Shown: one piece after another, positions 19,268 to 28,526 of the stretch
Position numbering within the stretch: the first letter of the stretch is position 1
How the letters are laid out: every line of letters begins with the position of its first letter
Source: Asparagopsis taxiformis
Taxonomy: Eukaryota > Rhodophyta > Florideophyceae > Bonnemaisoniales > Bonnemaisoniaceae
DNA: 32,700 nt
Reading direction: 5' to 3'
NCBI GenBank assembly: GCA_030407315.1
Contig: JALQPE010000927.1
Span: 1 to 32,700 of the forward strand
Translations under genes and position numbers: made by a program
Notes under the pieces: model-generated
Databases searched by the model: none
What the model was told of the DNA's origin: nothing
Seen by the model: the letters and a program-made list of their open reading frames with translations, nothing else

Positions 19268-19653
19268 TGGGCAGGGTTGGTGGGAGTGCGACTCGGTAGC
19301 GACTGGGCCTATATCCTGTTGAGTGGAGTTCCTACCCCGAGACGTCGCCGGTGTCTCGAGGTTACGTTTATATGTAATCCCTATCTGTCACGTGTACACG
19401 TATGATGGTCCTTGACACGGTTCGATTCTTTATATTTGAGATATTTTTGAACCAGTCCGGGACTATGATCACCCCTATTAGCTGGCAATAGGGCGGTGTC
19501 CGATGTGCTCTGTTTGCCGGTCCCAGCAACGATGTCGACCGGACTGTCGGCTCCTCTCATGTGCCGCTTTCGGGGGGTCCTTTGAGCGGTCCCCAGTCTG
19601 GCCGTGCCGCTGGCGGCTTCATAAACTAATTTTCGAATGATAATTCCCAACGT
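19268..19653. other. Intergenic, no gene seen
   Basis: It lies between the 22-bp satellite and the tRNA genes. It contains a CCGAGAC/GTCTCGAG inverted repeat near 19337-19360 and no supported ORF. It could include the remains of the copia element's 5' flank, but no LTR edge is recognisable. Confidence 0.5.
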
Positions 19654-19726
19654 GTTCCTGTTGTGTAGTTGGTTAGCACGCGAGACTCTGAATCTCGAAG
19701 CCTGGGTTCAAGTCCCAGCAGGAACT
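19654..19726 (+). tRNA. tRNA-Gln (anticodon CUG)
   Basis: The acceptor arms GTTCCTG and CAGGAAC pair over 7 bp. The anticodon stem is CGAGA/TCTCG with loop CTCTGAA, giving anticodon CTG. The TTCAAGT T-loop and TAGTTGGTTAG D-arm are canonical, and the discriminator base is T, as is usual for eukaryotic tRNA-Gln. There is no intron. No T-run terminator follows before the next tRNA, 14 bases downstream. Confidence 0.95.
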
Positions 19727-19740
19727 CATGACGGCTGTAA

Positions 19741-19813
19741 GGGTCTGTAGCTCAATTGGTAGAGTGCTCCCTTCGCATGGGAGAAGTACCGGGATCGAAG
19801 CCCGGCAGATCCA
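19741..19813 (+). tRNA. tRNA-Ala (anticodon CGC)
   Basis: The acceptor arms GGGTCTG and CAGATCC pair with a G3:T70 wobble, the main alanine identity element. The anticodon stem is CTCCC/GGGAG with loop TTCGCAT, giving anticodon CGC for GCG codons. Discriminator A. The body is nearly identical to the minus-strand tRNA-Ala at 21019-21091. It lies 14 bases after tRNA-Gln and the pair could share one transcript. Confidence 0.95.
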
Positions 19814-19819
19814 GCTCAC

Positions 19820-19824
19820 TTTTT
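19820..19824 (+). terminator. Pol III T-run after the tRNA pair
   Basis: TTTTT lies 7 bases past the tRNA-Ala 3' end. It is the first T-run of four or more after tRNA-Gln, so both tRNAs may end here. Confidence 0.75.
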
Positions 19825-19826
19825 GT

Positions 19827-21009
19827 CACATTCAACGCGTTCCTTTTCAGGCACGGCTTGTGCCTGACCTCGAAACTCTTTCAAGTAGCTCGTGTCGAAC
19901 ACGCGTGTACCGTGACGCAGGCGGGCACATCTAAAGCATAATGTTGAAATTACCGTGCACCAATCTACTCTAGTCGCGAAAAAGGGATTGCGGAAGGGAC
20001 GACCAGAAATGCACGCATCTCTTTTTCCATCAATGGCTAAGCCCTCTGGAACAACCGGTACACACGTAATCCATTACAGGAGACGTCGAAATTTTGCTCC
20101 AAAACTAGGCGCTCTCAACATATTTTCAAGAACTATGGCACTTGAGATGCACTATCGCCGTAGAAACCTACCGCTCGCTCCTTGTTGCAATTTCTGCGCA
20201 GGGTGCCGACTCATTTTCAGGCCCAAAACCCTGCTGTACTCGCCGTGATTGGAAAGTGTGAGCACTGTGAACGGAGAGAAATGACCACCGATGTGCATAT
20301 GGATGGTTTCCAAGATAAAGTCGCATCGCGAGAAACTGTACTCCGATGTTAGAGTGTGTTATTTCAGCATTGAGAAAGGCGGATAGAAGATTGCGAAAGG
20401 ATCGCTGTCACAATGTTTGATGTCGCATTTGCGCTTGTTGGAATCGTTTGTCACGGTGGCTCGGTGGCTTCCTGTCTCGTGATCGATTATTTATTAAAAG
20501 TGATATAGTTTCACAGTGTTATGGTGACACTATTTATACTTTCGCTGTGCATCAAGACGACTTGAATTATATTCTATAATAGAGGTATTAGATAGATGTT
20601 CATCCATGCATTAAGGATACCATGTTGCATGGGTAACAAAGAAAAAAATAGAGGCGACTCATTGGAGAGTGTACGCGCTTCGGCGAGAAAAGTTGACGGT
20701 GGAAACAATGTCCTTTTCCACTTCGGGAACATCGTTCATTCCCACGTATGGAAACGTAACAAAATTGTAGCCAGCGCAAGCGAGTGACCGGGTCTCATCT
20801 TGGAGTATTAAACAAAGTGGTGAACTTGCTACGTTGCATTTTCATAGGAAGTGTCATGTGCAACAGACATCTTGGGGCATACTTTGCCGTGAGTTGGGGT
20901 GTCGTAATATCTTCCCGGATGTGAACTGCAATCGCTCACAATTGAACCCATAGAAGAAGTGATTGACAAAAAAATTCAAAAATTACTGTGTGCGTATAAC
21001 CGCCGATAG
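19827..21009. other. Intergenic, no supported gene
   Basis: There are only short ORFs (for example 19955-20248 and 20596-20787, plus) without recognisable motifs. I looked for further tRNA-like cloverleafs and found none. Confidence 0.5.
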
Positions 21010-21014
21010 AAAAA
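21010..21014 (-). terminator. Pol III T-run after tRNA-Ala(AGC)
   Basis: TTTTT on the minus strand, 4 bases past the tRNA 3' end. Confidence 0.75.
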
Positions 21015-21018
21015 GAAT

Positions 21019-21091
21019 TGGATCTGCCGGGCTTCGATCCCGGTACCTCTCGCATGCTAAGCGAGCACTCTACCAATTGAGCTACAGACCC
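21019..21091 (-). tRNA. tRNA-Ala (anticodon AGC)
   Basis: On the minus strand the acceptor arms GGGTCTG/CAGATCC keep G3:T70. The anticodon stem is CTCGC/GCGAG with loop TTAGCAT, giving anticodon AGC. Discriminator A. It differs from tRNA-Ala(CGC) at 19741 only in the anticodon arm (including a compensated stem pair) and one variable-loop base. There is no intron. Confidence 0.95.
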
Positions 21092-21129
21092 TAGCAGTTC
21101 TGTTGGTTGGAAGGGGGCAGTGAGTGTTT

Positions 21130-21391
21130 CTATACACAGCGTTTTGTGTAGCATGCAAATTCTCGAGACATCCCAGATTTTCCAATCAAAAAGTCACAGT
21201 ACAGGCTATCATACAATAGAACCTGAACAAAAAGACAAAGGGCCATCCATCCTATCAACATGAATGGGTCAAAGAACACGCCTCCAGCATGGCACATAGG
21301 GCAATCACCTTGCACGAGGGTCTTGTTTAATTTCGCAAGGTTACTACCTTGGTAAAAAAAGTTGTTCGATCGACAGGTTGTCAGTCACGCC
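21130..21391 (-). other. Possible exon or gene relic with a CxxC motif and a hydrophobic segment
   Basis: The minus-strand frame is open from about 21389 to a stop at 21130. It reads NFFYQGSNLAKLNKTLVQGD, then CPMC, then a hydrophobic run (FMLIGWMALCLFVQVLLY). The 'NLAKLNKTL..GDCPxC' stretch looks protein-like and reminds me of zinc-binding CxxC segments in plastid membrane proteins, but I cannot name a family. There is no ATG before 21315, and a pyrimidine-rich tract (TTTTTTTACCAAG) precedes it, so it could be a last exon. It could equally be chance or a relic. Confidence 0.28.
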
Positions 21392-22200
21392 CAAGCGAAA
21401 AGGCACCCGAACGAAATGTCGTGAGAAATCGGACAAGATATCGCAGGGAGTAGGCGCCGCATAAAATAGACGAGCGACCGAGCATCTCGCATGCGCTTGC
21501 TGCGCACGATGAAATGGATGGATGCGATCCGAGCTCTTCTCTCCCTGCTGCAAGCGCAGGTAGAACAAGAGGAACCGAGTGATTGGAACATGATTCACCA
21601 AATTCAGCGGGGACCGTGCAGCTGTGGAGGCCGCTTTCTGGGTTGCCTCGAAGTAGTTTCCTTGTTGTCGTGCGTCGGCATGTACAGTAGAAGAGATGAT
21701 TGCTGTCTGCGATTGCGGCGGCGCGTCCACGCGAAAAAAGTGTGACAATCACGGAAGGTAGGCAACAATGGCATCAAGTCGCTGAATACTCGAAATGTAT
21801 GACACAACAGCGCCGAGTCCTCCGCTCCGTTTCAATTTTGTTAAAGGTGGAATTACTGATAGTTATGAAGTGTCCCATTGTGTTACATAGAGGCGCGAAT
21901 TTTGAAACGCCACAAAACGTGACATCCGCACCCATCCAACACGTTACGTACGGTAAGCCAGTCAGTCATCAAGCATCTCAAGCGCCAATAAAGACGCGAC
22001 ATACATACGCAACCAACCATTCACAGCGCAGAAACTCGGCGCGCACACATAAAATACACAACACCAATCTGGCAACACGATTCAACTCGCCTCCACCGCA
22101 CACACCAATCCATGTCGAGCATCATCTTCACTAGCTGCAACCGGCACGATACGCATCGCCGCACGGCGTGTGCCCCGTCCGCGATCAACATAGCCGCATC
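21392..22200. other. Upstream region of the first protease gene
   Basis: No supported gene. The last ~150 bases before the ATG become A/C-rich on the plus strand. An AT-rich CATAAAATA at about 22048-22056 is a possible TATA-like element, but no start site can be proved. Confidence 0.4.
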
Positions 22201-23448
22201 ATGACGATCATCCCGCTACTGCTCCTTCTACCCCTCGTCATCTCGCACCCATTGCAGCACGCGCGCTCCGCCACATGCCCCGTCGTGCTGCAGGACGATT
22301 TCGACGCGCGCATCTCCGGCGGCGACATCTCCAAACGCAACGCGCACACCTACATGGTATCGGTCACCAGCCACATTTTCTCGTGCTCCGGCTCGTTACT
22401 CTCGACGCGCTGGGTGCTCACCGCCGCGCATTGCCACGTGCGCCCCGACTGGGAGGTGCGTATCGGCACCGCAAATGCACTGCAGGGCGTTGCGACACGC
22501 ATCGCGCACGTGCACACCCACGAGCGCTACTCGGACACGCTGGCCGGTTTCGATGTCGATATCGCGCTCGTGCAACTTGCAGAGGATGCCCCGCCGTGGG
22601 CCAGTTTTGTGCTCGTGAATACCAACCCGCATCTGCCGTTGCTCGGCTCTTTCACGCGTGCTATCGGCTTTGGGAAGCGTTTCGAGGACGAGGACGAACC
22701 CGATTTCGTGCTGCGACAAGTCGATGTGCCCACAGTGCAGTGGAATCGCTGCTGGTTGAGCTACCAGTCGCTCGGTGTCGACGTCAAGCCCAGACTGCAC
22801 GTGTGCAGCGGGTACAATGATGGCGGTTGTTCGTTCTGCAAGGGCGATAGTGGCGGACCGATTGTGCAGTACGATGCGGATGGAAACGCTGTGCAGCTGG
22901 GCATTATCTCGTTTCAGGACGGATGTGCGCAAGCGCATGTTTCAGCCGTTTCGTTGCGTCTTGCTACGTTTGTGGACTGGATGATTGACAAGGGTGCGCA
23001 GTTTGCGATAACGAATAGCACACTGCCGGTTTACACGCAGGACAGCGTTTCTGTTACGACGGAGATCGGGGAGAGCAGTAGTACCACTACCGGTCCGTTG
23101 GATATCGCGTTTGCACCGCCTAATGAGCCGGCACAGACGCATGTGCAACCGGGTGGGACGGCGGGCGGATCGGGACGGATGTTGAGAATTGCACTGGTTA
23201 CTGGTGTGGCGGTTGTGGCGCTGCTGGCTGTCAGTGCCACTTTGCTCGTCATTGTGATTGTGGTCAAGCGACGCGCATCGGAGAGACGGAGAGATTCGGA
23301 CGGGAGTTATGATGATGATGGGATGATGGAGATATCGGATGAATTTGAGTTGAGCGAAGATAGCAGGGTTGGGGAGCAACACATGGAGGATGCAGTTGAG
23401 ACGAGTGGTGATGATGCGAGCGACTTTTCGTCCTCGTCGCAGCTGTGA
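22201..23448 (+). CDS. Membrane-anchored S1 serine protease, 415 residues, chymotrypsin-like pocket
   Basis: Residues 1-16 form a signal peptide (MTIIPLLLLLPLVIS). A short propeptide ends at R37-ISGG, the usual zymogen cleavage site. The S1 (chymotrypsin-fold) domain spans about 38-270 with His77 (LTAAHC), Asp120 (DVDIAL) and Ser217 (GDSGGP), so the catalytic triad is complete. The residue six before the catalytic Ser is Ser211, where trypsin has Asp189; that predicts non-tryptic, possibly chymotrypsin-like specificity. A Ser/Thr/Pro-rich stalk (about 271-325), one transmembrane segment (about 327-355), a basic KRRASERRR stop-transfer and an acidic tail (366-415) follow. It is therefore a type I membrane protein with an outward-facing protease. 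I chose ATG 22201 because it starts the signal peptide; the upstream in-frame ATG at 22168 adds 11 charged residues. It is convergent with the next protease gene. Confidence 0.9.
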   Translation: MTIIPLLLLLPLVISHPLQHARSATCPVVLQDDFDARISGGDISKRNAHTYMVSVTSHIFSCSGSLLSTRWVLTAAHCHVRPDWEVRIGTANALQGVATRIAHVHTHERYSDTLAGFDVDIALVQLAEDAPPWASFVLVNTNPHLPLLGSFTRAIGFGKRFEDEDEPDFVLRQVDVPTVQWNRCWLSYQSLGVDVKPRLHVCSGYNDGGCSFCKGDSGGPIVQYDADGNAVQLGIISFQDGCAQAHVSAVSLRLATFVDWMIDKGAQFAITNSTLPVYTQDSVSVTTEIGESSSTTTGPLDIAFAPPNEPAQTHVQPGGTAGGSGRMLRIALVTGVAVVALLAVSATLLVIVIVVKRRASERRRDSDGSYDDDGMMEISDEFELSEDSRVGEQHMEDAVETSGDDASDFSSSSQL

Positions 23449-24619
23449 TTAGACAGAGAGTAGAGCAAGGTGCAGTAGCATTTGGCATCTTTGCTAGCAA
23501 TTTACTAACTGATCGCAAAGGCAGAGCGCGAAAAGCTCATTAGAATAGATACTGATTACAATGTACAGCACATAAATGTTTTGTTTTTTTAGCTCATGTA
23601 TCTTATCCGGGAATTTAGTTTACGCATCACATTACAGTACCGCCCAATTTGCATCAGCACCGACCAACATCGAAACGAAATCCATCTGGATACATACTTG
23701 TTACCCAATCCATCGCACAAAACTTACAAACAACCGGCACATACCTGTGCGTCCCCACCATCCAGCGTGCGCGAATCGCGCACACGTCAATCCCGGCTTC
23801 AATTCAGCGCGACACGTGTCATGGCCAACGTAGGTTTGCAAGCCACGACTCGTAGCCGACACGAAAGCAAACCCCTTTGCGTTCCACAAACGCGACGTCT
23901 ACACGTGCTTTCCTGCCTTGGTCACACATGTTGCGAGACCACGTGTGATGACGCCTCTGCCGTCGTTTGTATCAACACGACTCGCCACCCCAGCCGATCG
24001 TCGCCATCACCATTGTCTGCGTCTATCCGCCACGCACACCGCTCGGGTCGCCTGCAGACAACTTTGTTGCATGTCGCACGCTTGTCGCGTCGCGTCCGTC
24101 GGTATCTCGCGGATGATTGCTCCACGTGCCGTCAGTGGCTTTGCTGTGCGCTGGTGATGGTGATGGTGCTTGCGCGATTGTGGACCGGCGAGTGATACTG
24201 AGCTCACAATGTACAGTATTCCAGGTGTGATCATACTATGTAGTATATGTAGATTAAATTTTATACACTGTATGTACTGTAGTACATAACAACCCTAAAA
24301 ACGTTTTTGCATCCACGACAATGTTTCTGTTGCACCGCTTTGTACAGTCCATGTTGGGTCAATCCATCCAGCAACAAAAATCTGTAACCTTCATGTTGCG
24401 TGCTACAGTCACGTATGCCACTCAGCGCTAAAGTGTGCATCCAACTCGCACACTAAACTTGCAACTCACAAAACCACACCACCCTCAGTCCATTCCGCCA
24501 ACTATCTTCACATTAGACTAATTTATAGACAAGCTCAGCCATCAAAGCAATGCCAACGACAAACCGCATCAAATCAGACCGAAATACAACACTGATACAT
24601 AAAACAACATACACACATA
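23449..24619. other. Convergent intergenic region
   Basis: It lies between the 3' ends of two convergent protease genes. An AT-rich stretch (24,200-24,300, with several TGTA/TACA words) may hold 3'-end signals. A plus-strand open frame (23,596-24,195) is basic, low in motifs and not supported as a gene. Confidence 0.45.
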
Positions 24620-27064
24620 CTACACGGCAGCCGACGTTGACTCTTCACCACCAGCGGCGGCCGCCCCAACAATGGCTCGATTACGAGATTGAGAAACAGC
24701 AAACAGAACCGCAACGACCACAAAGGCACCACCAGCCACCCCGACAGCGATGATGATCGGCGTGACATTGACACCACCATCATCAGAATCGACTTGATTA
24801 TTATCAGCAGCGGCACCACCACTCGAGTCATCTACACTTTCAACCACCGGCTCAGCATCTGAATTACTCTCCGGCTCGGCCATAGCGTCCGCATCCGGTG
24901 TTACCGTCACGGCATCTACCTCAGCAGTGGGTGTCGGTTTCTGTTCCGAGGGCGATTGCAGATTTGGGTTCGACGGTGTGGAGCTCGGTCTCGGACGTGG
25001 CGATTTCGACGGTCTGCCAGGCGGTGCTGCAGGCGGTCTCGGCGGCTGCGGCGCTGGTGTCTCAGAGGCAGTAACGGTTGGCGTGGAGGCTGCAATATCC
25101 ACAAGTGGACTCACACTCGGGAATGGACTCGCGCCTGCAATTGGAGACTTCTCAGGTTCGTTTACAAATACCTGGCGTGCATTTCGAGACACGATGAATT
25201 CCGCCCCTTTTGATCTCATCCAGCTGATATGTGCCGATACACGTGTGTTAACTCCGGGAAAGCCAGGCTCAGCGCATTGGTGTGCAAATGAAATGATCGC
25301 GACCTGAACCGGCTTGCCTTGCGGATTGAACTGAATCACAGGTCCGCCGCTGTCTCCCTGACAGCTGTCGCAGCCGCCGCGCTCGAGGTAGCCGGCACAC
25401 ATTTGATAATTGCCATCGATCTGCATCAATGAGTTCAATGATTGGTAGCGTTGCGAACAGAGCTCCGCATTCACCACTGGCAGGTCGACTTGGCGCAGGA
25501 TGTTGGATGAGAATTCGCCAAATGCAGTCGTCCCATACCCGATAGCTCGCACAAATGACTCGTCCTTCGGGTGGTTTGCATTGCCGTTCACGAGGACGAA
25601 TCGGCTGTTGGGTGGCGCGTCAGATGCCAATTTGACCAACGCAATGTCATATTGTCGATTCTCTGGTGTGAGCAGCTCGTGAATGAACACGTCCTCAATG
25701 GCCATTACCGAATCGGACCCAAATAGCGCTGGTTTCCCAATTCGTACGTCCCAATCGCGTTGCACTGCACAGTGGCCTGCCGTGAGCACCCAACGTTTCG
25801 AGAGCAGCGAGCCAGTGCATGCGGTGACAGAATTGGCGGATGGTTTCGAAACGAGCGACACCATGTAGCGACGCGTTCTAACGGACGAAGTGTCGCCGCC
25901 CACGATGCGCGGAGTGACTTGGCGCGTTGTGAGCGATACATTGGCACTTGGATGCGTGTCGAGTTGGCGTTCAATGGGTTCTTCATGCGGTAGACGCGTT
26001 GGACACCGTTCGATCGTCTGACGAAGCACAGGCGCGTGTCTCTGCGATGTCACAGAAAACTCTGCACCATTTTCGCGCATCCAATGTACAAAGGCTGAAG
26101 TACGTACATACTGCGGGGATGTGATTTGAGATGTAGCTCCAACTGGCATCGATGCAATTCCGATTTGGAATGGGCGCCCGTCGGTGTCAAACTGCACCAA
26201 CGGTGCGCCTGGATGCTGCACATTGGCATCGATATCACAAAAACGCTGCAAAGAATTGGCAGTACATATGTGGAATGCAGAATGAAAATCATCTGCCGGG
26301 TCGATCGGTGCATGTTTTGACAAACATTCACGCTGATGCACGACGGGCACATTGAGCTGTCTCAATGGTGTTGTCGACGATCCCAGGGTGATGCCTGTGT
26401 AAGCGGCCAGACGGGAAGAGGTGTGGACGCGGGGAATGAGTGGATCATCGTTCACGGTGATGAAAACATTGGACGGTGCACGATGAACGAGTTGAATGAG
26501 GGCGAGATCAAATCGCGGGTGGGATATAACGTGTGCGATTTGTCGAACGGATGCCTGTGGATCGTGAAATCGGACGTACCAATGAGTGGTCGGGGCACAA
26601 TGGGCGGCAGTGAGCAGCCATGTGTGGGAGAGCAGGGTCGCGGTGCAAGCGTAGCGATGCGGGGTGGAGGGAGAAGTTAGAGTCGCGATGTAGAGATAAG
26701 AATCGGAGAGGCGATCGCGAGGCGGGGCGGGACACGGGGAACGGGGGAGTAGACGGAAAGTGGGGCTCGTGACGGCACGGGGCAATCGGAGGGAGAGAGT
26801 GTGGGGACCGGGACGCGGGACATGAATGGTCGCCTGATAGATAGGAGTGGTCGTCGAGGGACTGGCGGAGAAGTTGTTTGCGGTCAAGAGGGAGGAAGCG
26901 GCGTGTGGGGAAGCAATGTGGAGTGATATACGAGGCGGAAGATGAGATGGGAATGGAATGGAGAGATGGAGAGTGCATGGGCAGACGGCAGTGTCGACGA
27001 GGAGGCGGGCGTGAATGGGTTGAATGAGGAGAAGGAAGAGTAATGGGGCAAGGATGGCGGTCAT
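24620..27064 (-). CDS. Tandem S1 protease: inactive first domain, active trypsin-like second domain, membrane-anchored (814 residues)
   Basis: A signal peptide (1-19) and a ~95-residue extension precede two S1 domains. Domain 1 (about 118-333) keeps His155 (LTAAHC) and Asp186 (RFDLAL). At the GDSGGP site it has VQHPGAP, with Pro285 in place of the nucleophilic Ser, and the activation site is also degenerate, so it should be a pseudoprotease. Domain 2 (about 387-625) starts after R386-IVGG and has His431, Asp473 and Ser572; Asp566 at the S1-pocket position predicts cleavage after Arg/Lys. A Pro/Ser/Thr-rich stalk (640-765), a transmembrane helix (about 769-790) and a short tail (791-814) follow. 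The gene is intronless and divergent from the TPR gene. Domain 2 shares phrases with its neighbour (RQVDLPVV, FVLVN, CxGDSGGP), indicating local duplication. Confidence 0.9.
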   Translation of the reverse strand: MTAILAPLLFLLLIQPIHARLLVDTAVCPCTLHLSIPFPSHLPPRISLHIASPHAASSLLTANNFSASPSTTTPIYQATIHVPRPGPHTLSLRLPRAVTSPTFRLLPRSPCPAPPRDRLSDSYLYIATLTSPSTPHRYACTATLLSHTWLLTAAHCAPTTHWYVRFHDPQASVRQIAHVISHPRFDLALIQLVHRAPSNVFITVNDDPLIPRVHTSSRLAAYTGITLGSSTTPLRQLNVPVVHQRECLSKHAPIDPADDFHSAFHICTANSLQRFCDIDANVQHPGAPLVQFDTDGRPFQIGIASMPVGATSQITSPQYVRTSAFVHWMRENGAEFSVTSQRHAPVLRQTIERCPTRLPHEEPIERQLDTHPSANVSLTTRQVTPRIVGGDTSSVRTRRYMVSLVSKPSANSVTACTGSLLSKRWVLTAGHCAVQRDWDVRIGKPALFGSDSVMAIEDVFIHELLTPENRQYDIALVKLASDAPPNSRFVLVNGNANHPKDESFVRAIGYGTTAFGEFSSNILRQVDLPVVNAELCSQRYQSLNSLMQIDGNYQMCAGYLERGGCDSCQGDSGGPVIQFNPQGKPVQVAIISFAHQCAEPGFPGVNTRVSAHISWMRSKGAEFIVSRNARQVFVNEPEKSPIAGASPFPSVSPLVDIAASTPTVTASETPAPQPPRPPAAPPGRPSKSPRPRPSSTPSNPNLQSPSEQKPTPTAEVDAVTVTPDADAMAEPESNSDAEPVVESVDDSSGGAAADNNQVDSDDGGVNVTPIIIAVGVAGGAFVVVAVLFAVSQSRNRAIVGAAAAGGEESTSAAV

Positions 27065-28526
27065 GGCGACGGGTGGCGGCGGACTATCGGGTGCTGTGGT
27101 TTGGGTGCGTGAAGCGAGCGGGGATGAATGTCATGATGAATCAGGGGGTACAGAATGGGACGGTGCGGAGCGGCGATTGTTGGTCGGGCGGACGGATGCA
27201 GCAGAGTTGGGTAGGACGGGTGGAACGGGGGTCGGCGGTGGACGTGGGTGGAACTGGCCGTTTCGTGTTGGGGTTAAGAGTCGCGGGTTTGACATGGTGT
27301 AACATACACGTTGTTGAATTAGTGGGATCTAGTCGGGCCGCGTTACGTGCATAGTACACAATTCATTACGGGCCAAGGCAACCGAGCGCGTCGTGTGCAG
27401 TACGGTACAGACAATCCGGCGGGATGGTAACCTACTGTACGTGCGTGCGGTCGCGCTTTGCGCGATCAAATTAGAGACGACGCCACAGCGCGTCGCACGC
27501 TGTGCGCGTACAGTAGTGATGGTACATCACGCGTGCCTCGTGCTCGGTCACGTCAGAAATATGCACGTTGCACGCGCGCCTGCATTGCAGTAAAGCATCG
27601 CGCGTGTAAAGTTACCGTTCCACCTGTGTGCGAGTCGTTTCCAAAGCGGCAAGCTTTTTGACACGTTTGTTTGCTGCAGGCCGTGTCACTGCGTCCTTTT
27701 CGTAAGAGCTCCAAAATTATTACCGAAAAATCCGCAAATTACGCACCATTCTGTCGTCACCTGCGCGCCACGCCGCCCGCATGTGTCATGTGTTACCTGC
27801 TCGCGCACGCATATTGCAAACCGTCGCGAGATTGTGCATGTATGCCGACTTGAACATTCTCCAGCCACACACCGTTGTCGTCTGCAACGTTGCGAGCTGA
27901 AATTCACCCGATGCACTGCAGGAGACTGCACGCACGCACGCACATGGAGCGCGGTCGTATGCGTCCAACCTCAATTGCGTTTGCGTTGTGATTTAGCACG
28001 CCGTTGAAAACGCACAAACATCATTGCCGTCTCATGATTCAATCTATTTTTTTTTCACGCACACTCCAGCCTGCACGCTCGCACGCTCGCTCGCTCGCCC
28101 GGCTGGCTGGCTGGCTGGCCGGCTAGCCGACTGGCTGTGCGCGCCGTCTCGAGCTTGCGCAATCTGTTCGGGTTGAACATATCGATTTCACCTCGCCAAC
28201 TGACTGACGAGCGCCACCGCCGTATCGAATCCACGTCAACTCGAGATTGGCGGGAAGCGCCCACACACAAATTCATCTGGCGGGACAGCGTGCAACACTG
28301 TGTAAGCAAAGCAAGTGGGTGCAGGCTTCAATACAACTGATTGACCCTCCATGAAGCGTAATCAATGGTGACGTGTTGAAACAAGCACACCATCTCAGAT
28401 CACTTGTCCACGGTGCATCGCCAAACTGCACAAAGCGCAATTAGAAGGGCACTTGTGAAAATAACTGACATTCACACCAACCAGCTTACAGGAAACTACC
28501 AAGCACTGCCTCCCGTGCACATCGCC
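27065..28526. promoter_or_regulatory. Divergent intergenic region between protease 2 (minus) and the TPR gene (plus)
   Basis: This ~1.46-kb interval has no supported ORF and must hold both 5' regions. The part next to the protease is very G-rich on the plus strand. It also holds GCTC and GGCT tetranucleotide runs (28076-28136). No canonical TATA box is convincing near either start. Confidence 0.5.
28076..28136. repeat. GCTC and GGCT tetranucleotide microsatellites
   Basis: GCTCGCACGCTCGCTCGCTC is followed by GGCTGGCTGGCTGGCTGGCC and a decaying tail. It lies upstream of the TPR gene. Confidence 0.85.

Noticed and set aside
22275..22820. Plus-strand 181-codon ORF and minus-strand 180-codon ORF (22396-22938) inside the first protease
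   Set aside because: Both are frame shadows of the S1 protease, whose catalytic motifs fix the true frame.
23596..24195. 199-codon plus-strand ORF between convergent proteases
   Set aside because: Basic, Ser/Arg/His-rich with no motif or signal; its start is not supported.
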